From Hyphomicrobiales bacterium (lineage in GTDB: Bacteria; Pseudomonadota; Alphaproteobacteria; Rhizobiales; Beijerinckiaceae), in the NCBI GenBank assembly GCA_016716745.1, contig JADJVD010000004.1:124001-188000 (forward strand): 64,000 nt of DNA, read 5' to 3'. Each line of letters opens with the position of its first letter. Position 1 is the stretch's first letter. A program made the translations under genes and the position numbers. Of this stretch, positions 59,423-64,000 are shown in pieces. The notes under the pieces were generated by a model. It was not told the DNA's origin. It made no database searches and saw only the letters and a list, made by a program, of their open reading frames with translations.

Positions 59423-60325
59423 TCAGGCTCCGGTTTCGGCAAATCTTCCAGCCAGAAAATCGATCAGGCCGCGCACGGACGGAAGCAGCCCGCGCCGCGA
59501 GGCGAAGACCGCCTGCACGACGCCGGACGGCGGCGCCCAGCCGGCGAGCAGATCGACCAGGCGACCCTCGGCGATCGGTGCGTCCGCCACCATCGCCGGC
59601 AATTGCGCGACGCCGACGCCGGCGAGCGCGGCCTCGAGCAGTTGCGACATGTCGTCGGTGACGAGGCGCGGCGCGTGGGGAATGCGGGCCTGGGCGCCCT
59701 CGGCGCCGATCAGCGTCCAGGCGTGTTCGCGCGCCGTCGTCTCCAGCGCCAGACTGGGAAGGCCCGCCAGGTCGGCGGGCGCGAAGGGCAAGGCGCGGCC
59801 GGCGCACAAGGCCGGCGCGGCGACAAGGCGCTGGCGGCTGTCGCCGAGCCGGCGCGCGACGAGGTCGCTCTCCTCCAGCGGCGGAAAGCGGACGCGGATC
59901 GCCACGTCGATCCCCTCGGCGATCACGTCGACACGCCGGCTGGTCGAGACGAGGTCGACGCGCACGCGCGGATTGTCCGCCATGAAGCGGGCGATCATGG
60001 GCGCGAGGCGGAAGCAGACGAGGGCCGGCGGGGCGCTGACGCGCACCAGCCCCTGCGGTTCGGCGCGGCGGCGCTCCACCGCCTCGTCTGCGGCGTTCGC
60101 CTCCTCCACCATGGCGGCGGCGTGGCGATAGAATTCCTGGCCGATCCCGGTGACCGCGAACCGGCGCGTCGTGCGCTGCAACAGGCGCGCGCCGAGACGC
60201 GCCTCCAGCTCGGCGACGCGGCGCGAGAGACGCGACTTCGGCAGGCCGAGGGCGCGGGCGGCGGGGGCGAAGCCGCCATGATCGACCACCTGGACGAAGA
60301 AGAAGAGATCGTTGAGGTCGCGCAT
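59423..60325 (-). CDS. LysR-family transcriptional regulator
   Basis: A 300-residue LysR regulator. The winged-helix domain is at the N-terminus (LNDLFFFVQVVDHGGFAPAA then ALGLPKSRLSRRVAELEARL), followed by the linker helix and a periplasmic-binding-type co-inducer domain (LVRVSAPPALVCFRLAPMI, GIDVAIRVRFPPLEESDLVA). The VRV-FPPLEESDLV pattern is common among regulators of oxidoreductases. It is divergent from the pirin gene, with 124 bases between the starts, the classic LysR arrangement, so it likely controls pirin and itself. The inducer is unknown. Confidence 0.92.
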   Translation of the reverse strand: MRDLNDLFFFVQVVDHGGFAPAARALGLPKSRLSRRVAELEARLGARLLQRTTRRFAVTGIGQEFYRHAAAMVEEANAADEAVERRRAEPQGLVRVSAPPALVCFRLAPMIARFMADNPRVRVDLVSTSRRVDVIAEGIDVAIRVRFPPLEESDLVARRLGDSRQRLVAAPALCAGRALPFAPADLAGLPSLALETTAREHAWTLIGAEGAQARIPHAPRLVTDDMSQLLEAALAGVGVAQLPAMVADAPIAEGRLVDLLAGWAPPSGVVQAVFASRRGLLPSVRGLIDFLAGRFAETGA

Positions 60326-60449
60326 CGGTCATCGTTCCCATGGCAGGACGATGAGGTCAAGAATCGACGTCTAAACGGATCGGCGTTCCATACGTATCTT
60401 CGCGCCATGAAGGGCCGCCGAAGCGGCGGACCCTGCAAGGAGTTCAGCC

Positions 60450-61316
60450 ATGAGACAGATCCTCGGCGTCTACAGCGCCCCCCGGCCGCATTGGGTCGGC
60501 GACGGCTTTCCCGTCCGCACCCTGCTCTCGCACCACGATCAGGGCGCGCATGTCAGCCCGTTCCTGATGGTCGACCATGCCGGGCCGACGACCTTCACGC
60601 CGACGACCCATCGGCGCGGCGTCGGCGCGCATCCGCACAAGGGCTTCGAGACGGTCACCATCGTCTACGACGGCGAGGTCGAGCATCGCGACTCGACAGG
60701 CGCCGGCGGCGTCATCGGCCCCGGCGACGTGCAGTGGATGACGGCCGCGAGCGGCATCGTCCACGCCGAGTTCCATTCTCCGGCCTTCGCGGCGAAGGGC
60801 GGCGCCTTCGAGATGGCGCAGCTCTGGGTGAACCTGCCGGCGAAGGACAAGGACGCCGCGCCCGGCTACCAGACGCTGCAGGCGGCCGACATTCCGACCG
60901 TCGAGTTGCCGGACGGCGCCGGGCGCGTTCGCGTCGTCGCGGGCGCCTTCGACGGCGCCAGGGGGCCGGCGCGGACGTTCACGCCGATCGACATCTGGGA
61001 TGTGCGCCTCGCCGCCGGCGGCGGCGTGTCGCTCGCGCCGACGGAGGGCCACGCGCTTTCGCTGCTGGTGCTGTCCGGCGTCGTCGAGATCGACGGCAAG
61101 GAGGTGGCGCGCGCCGGGCAGACGGTAGTGTTCGGCCGCGAGGGCGGAGCTGTCACGCTCGAGGCCAATGGCGAGGCCAAGCTGCTCGTGCTCGCGGGCG
61201 AGCCGATCGACGAGCCGATTGCGGCCTACGGTCCCTTCGTGATGAACACGGAGGCGGAAATCCACGACGCGATTCGTCAGTATCAGGACGGGGCGTTCGG
61301 GCGCGTTCCGGCATAA
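60450..61316 (+). CDS. Pirin-family protein
   Basis: A 288-residue bicupin of the pirin family. The N-terminal cupin carries the metal ligands: PFLMVDHAGP then RRGVGAHPHKGFETVTIVYDG with the HxH, and SGIVHAEF with the third and fourth ligand positions (His, Glu). The C-terminal cupin is degenerate, as usual. Some pirins have quercetin dioxygenase activity, others act as redox-sensitive regulators. The ATG at 60450 has AAGGAG about six bases upstream. It is transcribed divergently from the adjacent LysR gene and likely regulated by it. A short GNAT protein gene follows. Confidence 0.92.
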   Translation: MRQILGVYSAPRPHWVGDGFPVRTLLSHHDQGAHVSPFLMVDHAGPTTFTPTTHRRGVGAHPHKGFETVTIVYDGEVEHRDSTGAGGVIGPGDVQWMTAASGIVHAEFHSPAFAAKGGAFEMAQLWVNLPAKDKDAAPGYQTLQAADIPTVELPDGAGRVRVVAGAFDGARGPARTFTPIDIWDVRLAAGGGVSLAPTEGHALSLLVLSGVVEIDGKEVARAGQTVVFGREGGAVTLEANGEAKLLVLAGEPIDEPIAAYGPFVMNTEAEIHDAIRQYQDGAFGRVPA

Positions 61317-61368
61317 CAAGAAGGGTCGCGCGTCTGCGGGGCGCGCGGCCGCCCCGGGAGGAGCAACC

Positions 61369-61674
61369 ATGACGTCGAGCGACATTCGCGTGACGAAGGA
61401 AGACGGCGCGTTCGGCGGGCGATATGTCGCGCGCATCGCGGACCGCGCGGGCGAGGCGGAGATCATCTACAGCCGCATCGCGGCCGACGCGATCAGCGCC
61501 GACCACACGCTCGCGCCGGAGTCGATGCGCGGCTCCGGGGCGGCGATGGCGCTGGTCGAGTTCATGCTCGCCGATGCGCGTGCGCACGGGTTCGGCATCG
61601 TCGCGCGCTGCCCTTATGTCGCCGCCCAGTTCCGCAAGCATCCGGAATGGGGCGATGTCATGCGGGCGGCGTGA
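61369..61674 (+). CDS. Short GNAT-family (YjdJ-like) acetyltransferase
   Basis: A 101-residue protein of the GCN5-related N-acetyltransferase CG-type. The sequence matches the short family in which the acetyl-CoA-binding loop is ESMRGSGAAMALVEF, preceded by the strand ISADHTLAPE, and the C-terminus is GIVARCPYVAAQFRKHPEW, with the family's conserved Cys-Pro-Tyr. Such proteins are close to the human NATD1 group; their acceptor substrates are unknown. It has a good ribosome binding site (GGGAGGAG upstream of the ATG) and follows the pirin gene, so it may be in its operon. Confidence 0.85.
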   Translation: MTSSDIRVTKEDGAFGGRYVARIADRAGEAEIIYSRIAADAISADHTLAPESMRGSGAAMALVEFMLADARAHGFGIVARCPYVAAQFRKHPEWGDVMRAA

Positions 61675-61734
61675 GGCGCGGGCGCCAATTCGCGCGCTCC
61701 GCGCTATAGTAGGGCGGACAGCGGAGATTTCGTG

Positions 61735-62058
61735 ATGTTCGCGACCGACGACGACATTCTCGCGCAGGCGGCGGCGTGGCGCGGCGCGGGCCGGGGCGTG
61801 GCGCTGGCCACGGTGGTGGAGACGTGGGGCTCGGCGCCGCGGCCGGTCGGCAGCCATCTCGCCATCGATGAGGGCGGGCATTTTCTCGGCTCCGTCTCGG
61901 GCGGCTGCGTCGAGGGCGACGTGGTGGCGCAGGCGCTCGACGTGATCGAGAGCGGCAGGCCGGCGACGCTCGAATTCGGCGTCGCCGACGAAACCGCGTG
62001 GCGGGCGGGCCTGTCCTGCGGCGGGCGCATCCGCGTCTATGTCGAACGCGTCGACTGA
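61735..62058 (+). CDS. XdhC/CoxI N-terminal-domain protein (molybdenum hydroxylase maturation)
   Basis: A 108-residue protein consisting only of the XdhC_CoxI domain: LATVVETWGSAPRPVGSHLA, then GSVSGGCVEGDVVAQALDVI with the conserved cysteine, and LSCGGRIRVYVE with the second conserved CGG. XdhC-type proteins bind the molybdenum cofactor, protect it and assist its sulfuration before insertion. In many bacteria this domain is fused with the Rossmann domain that here is a separate downstream gene. The ATG at 61735 is chosen; a GTG at 61732 is directly before it. It is the first of the four-gene maturation set. Confidence 0.88.
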   Translation: MFATDDDILAQAAAWRGAGRGVALATVVETWGSAPRPVGSHLAIDEGGHFLGSVSGGCVEGDVVAQALDVIESGRPATLEFGVADETAWRAGLSCGGRIRVYVERVD

Positions 62059-62073
62059 CGAGGCGAGTAAGCC

Positions 62074-62778
62074 ATGCGGCTCGAACTGCTGACCGAACTC
62101 AACCGGCTGCGCGCGGCGCGCAAGGCGGGCGTGCTCGTCACCGATCTCGGCGACAACGCGCAGCGCCTCGTCGCGCCGGAGGCCTTCGCCGGCGACCCGC
62201 TCGGGCCGGAGCTGGCGGCCGCGCTTCGCATGGGCAAGAGCGGCCCGCTCGAGAAGGACGGTCGCTCGTATTTCCTCACCGTGCAGGCGCCTTCGCTGCG
62301 TTTCGTCATCATTGGCGCGGTGCATGTCAGTCAGGCGCTGGCGCCGATGGCGGCGCTGTGCGGCTACGACGTGACGATCATCGATCCGCGCACCGCCTTC
62401 GCCTCGCCGGAGCGCTTTCCGGACGTGCGCGTGCTGGCGCATTGGCCGGACGACGCGATTGCGAAACTCGGCGGCTTCGACCGCTACACGGCGGTCGCGG
62501 CGGTGACGCACGATCCGAAGATCGACGATCCGGCGCTGACGCAGGCGCTGCGGTCGGATTGCGTCTATGTCGGCGCGCTCGGCTCGCGCAAGACGCATGC
62601 GCGGCGCGTGGAGCGGCTGACGGCGGCGGGTTTCTCGCCGGAGCAGATCGGCCGCATTCGCGCTCCCATCGGCCTCGACATCGGCGCCGTGAGCCCGGCG
62701 GAGATCGCCACGTCGATCCTCGCCGAAGTCATCGACGCCCTGCGCCGCAAGCCGGCGCGCGCGGAGGCGGCGGCGTGA
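62074..62778 (+). CDS. XdhC-type Rossmann-domain protein
   Basis: A 234-residue protein containing the C-terminal half of XdhC: LRFVIIGAVHVSQALAPMAAL for the nucleotide-binding strand and loop, GYDVTIIDPRTAFASPERFP, AVAAVTHDPKIDDPALTQAL and YVGALGSRKTHARRVERL, and RIRAPIGLDIGAVSPAEIA at the end. The first 75 residues are a partial N-terminal domain without the CGG cysteines, which are on the preceding gene. Together the two genes probably make one bipartite XdhC. It ends with a GTGA overlap to the next gene. Confidence 0.9.
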   Translation: MRLELLTELNRLRAARKAGVLVTDLGDNAQRLVAPEAFAGDPLGPELAAALRMGKSGPLEKDGRSYFLTVQAPSLRFVIIGAVHVSQALAPMAALCGYDVTIIDPRTAFASPERFPDVRVLAHWPDDAIAKLGGFDRYTAVAAVTHDPKIDDPALTQALRSDCVYVGALGSRKTHARRVERLTAAGFSPEQIGRIRAPIGLDIGAVSPAEIATSILAEVIDALRRKPARAEAAA

Positions 62779-63791
62779 TTTTCGCCGCGCTGGCGCCGCA
62801 GGCGGCGATCGGCGCCGTCGTCGCGCATGCGGTCGAGGCCGGCGGCGCGCGTTTCAGGAAGGGCGTCGTCGTCACGCGCGAGATCGCCGAGGCGCTGGCG
62901 CGCGCCGGCGTCGGCGAGATCGTCGTCGCCATGCTCGAAGATGGGGATGTCAGCGAGGATGAGGCTGCCCGCCGGCTCGGCGAGGCGCTTGCGGGCGGCG
63001 ATGTCGAGGTCGAGCGCGCCTTCACCGGTCGCGCCAATCTGTTCGCGCAGCGGGCCGGCGTGTTCGCGCCCGATGTCGAGGCCGTGGCGCGCGTCAACGC
63101 GGTGGACGAGGCGATCACGCTGGCGACGTTGCCGGCGCTGCGCGCCGTGGTCGCCGGCGAGATGGTCGCGACGGTGAAGATCATTCCCTTCGCCGTGAAC
63201 GACGCCCCGCTGGCGCGTGCGCTCGCGGCCGGTCGGGGCGCGCTCGTCGTGAAGCCCTATCGCGCGCGGCCTGTCGCGGTGGTCTCGACCCTGTTGCCGG
63301 GGCTGAAGGCGAGCGTCGTCGACAAGACGCTGCGCGCGCTCGCCGAGCGGCTCGCGCCGTCCGGTTCGACCATCGTTCGGGATCTGCGCGTCGCGCATGC
63401 GCCCGATGCGCTCGCGCATGCGCTCGCCGAGGCGAAGGCCGGTGCGGAGACGATCATCGTCTTCGGCGCGTCCGCGATCACGGATCGGCGCGACGTGATC
63501 CCCGCCGCGCTCGAAGAGGCGGGCGGGCGTGTCGCGCATTTCGGCATGCCGGTCGATCCCGGCAATCTCCTGATGCTGGGGCGGCTCGACGAGACGACGG
63601 TGATCGGCGCGCCGGGCTGCGCGCGCTCGCCGCGCGAGAACGGATTCGATTGGGTGTTGCAACGCGTGCTCGCCGACATTCCCGTCACCGGCGACGACAT
63701 CCGCGCGATGGGCGTCGGCGGCTTGCTGATGGAGATCGTCTCGCGGCCGCAGCCGCGCGCGGGCGGCGCCTCCGAGGACGAGCATGGTTGA
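62775..63791 (+). CDS. Molybdopterin-binding (MoCF/MoeA-like domain) protein
   Basis: A 338-residue protein. The N-terminal half resembles the substrate-specific domain seen in molybdopterin-binding proteins of xanthine-dehydrogenase-type clusters (VVTREIAEALARAGVGEIVV; LFAQRAGVFAPDVEAVARVN). The C-terminal half is a MoCF/MoeA/CinA-type domain: IIVFGASAITDRRDVIPAAL and HFGMPVDPGNLLMLGR, the pterin-phosphate-binding elements. It is translationally coupled to the XdhC-like gene (GTG at 62775) and overlaps the MobA-like gene by eight bases, so it should act in cofactor delivery or cytosine-dinucleotide addition for the nearby dehydrogenase. Confidence 0.85.
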   Translation: MIFAALAPQAAIGAVVAHAVEAGGARFRKGVVVTREIAEALARAGVGEIVVAMLEDGDVSEDEAARRLGEALAGGDVEVERAFTGRANLFAQRAGVFAPDVEAVARVNAVDEAITLATLPALRAVVAGEMVATVKIIPFAVNDAPLARALAAGRGALVVKPYRARPVAVVSTLLPGLKASVVDKTLRALAERLAPSGSTIVRDLRVAHAPDALAHALAEAKAGAETIIVFGASAITDRRDVIPAALEEAGGRVAHFGMPVDPGNLLMLGRLDETTVIGAPGCARSPRENGFDWVLQRVLADIPVTGDDIRAMGVGGLLMEIVSRPQPRAGGASEDEHG

Positions 63792-64000
63792 GGTCGCGGC
63801 GCTGGTGCTGGCGGCAGGCGCGTCGCGTCGCTATCGCGCCTCGGGCGGCGGGGCTGCGACGAAGCTCGTCGCCGACTGGCGCGGCAAGCCGCTTGCGCGC
63901 CATGCCGTCGAAGCCGCGCTGGCGTCGCGGGCGCGGCCGGTGATCGTCGTCACCGGCCATGCCGACGCGGAGCTGCGCGCCGCTCTCGCGGGCCTTGACG
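63784..64000 (+). CDS. MobA/MocA-like molybdenum cofactor nucleotidyltransferase, N-terminal fragment
   Basis: The 72 codons present run off the right edge. They read VAALVLAAGASRRY, the nucleotide-binding LxAGxSxR loop of the MobA/MocA/NTP-transferase fold; then TKLVADWRGKPLARHAVEAA, which holds the conserved lysine and the PL.RH segment. MocA-type enzymes attach CMP to the pterin cofactor of molybdenum hydroxylases such as CO dehydrogenase and xanthine dehydrogenase. The eight-base overlap with the previous gene indicates coupling. It completes a dedicated set for maturing a dehydrogenase. Confidence 0.85.
   Translation, partial: MVEVAALVLAAGASRRYRASGGGAATKLVADWRGKPLARHAVEAALASRARPVIVVTGHADAELRAALAGLD

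Overview
The window is one contiguous, very GC-rich stretch (about 70% by eye) of a bacterial chromosome. Gene content and order point to an alphaproteobacterium of the Hyphomicrobiales (Rhizobiales): a CckA hybrid kinase, a recA-alaS-icd order, a GAAC-N7-GAAC SOS box ahead of recA, a DksA-type protein with an eroded zinc finger, a MloK1-like cyclic-nucleotide-gated channel and a form II cox cluster. No rRNA, tRNA, CRISPR, phage or insertion sequence was recognised. The genus cannot be fixed from this sequence alone.

Layout. 1-6.6 kb: start of a universal stress protein, dksA, a FliO-like membrane protein, a TerC transporter, cckA and an HExxH protein. 7-14 kb: recA, alaS, an ion channel, a GFA-type protein and icd. 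14-20 kb: a peptidoglycan-binding-like protein, trmJ, a Tat-exported flavin amine oxidase, and an opgC-like acyltransferase followed by two SGNH proteins. 20-30 kb: murI, a CorC/HlyC-type protein, a PCuAC-like protein, an NADP oxidoreductase, DedA, wrbA, a lipoprotein hydrolase, a DMT permease, rpsD, a secreted repeat protein and a serine hydrolase. 30-42 kb: PrsW-like protease, DUF2628 protein, purB, DUF1176 protein, rpe, a cupin, and a set of transporters and amino-acid enzymes, ending in ccdA. 42-50 kb: a complete branched-chain amino-acid ABC transporter operon (livHMGF, a small membrane protein, livJ), then pcaD-pcaC of the beta-ketoadipate pathway. 50-64 kb: a CO-dehydrogenase-like (form II) cluster, coxG-S-L-M-D-ykgJ-E, then after a short unrelated insertion (M91-type protein, LysR, pirin, GNAT) its maturation genes: two XdhC-type proteins, a molybdopterin-binding protein and a MobA-like nucleotidyltransferase that runs off the end.

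A dominant property of this sequence is about twenty single-base reading-frame breaks, nearly all in G/C runs and many in genes a cell cannot lose (recA, icd, purB, rpe) or across a whole operon (liv, cox). In icd and purB two breaks cancel to give the normal length. The simplest reading is uncorrected sequencing or assembly error. Such genes are therefore annotated at full length as CDS, with the break positions given.

The most unusual biology seen: PcaD carries a C-terminal tail of about 100 residues resembling histone H1; a CxxC-type (YkgJ-like) protein sits between coxD and coxE; a possible periplasmic glucan O-acylation module (OpgC plus an apparently active and a degenerate SGNH protein); an M91/effector-type metallopeptidase; a family of short palindromic repeats and a second ~105-bp dispersed repeat; and a palindrome covering the ribosome binding site of a cupin gene.
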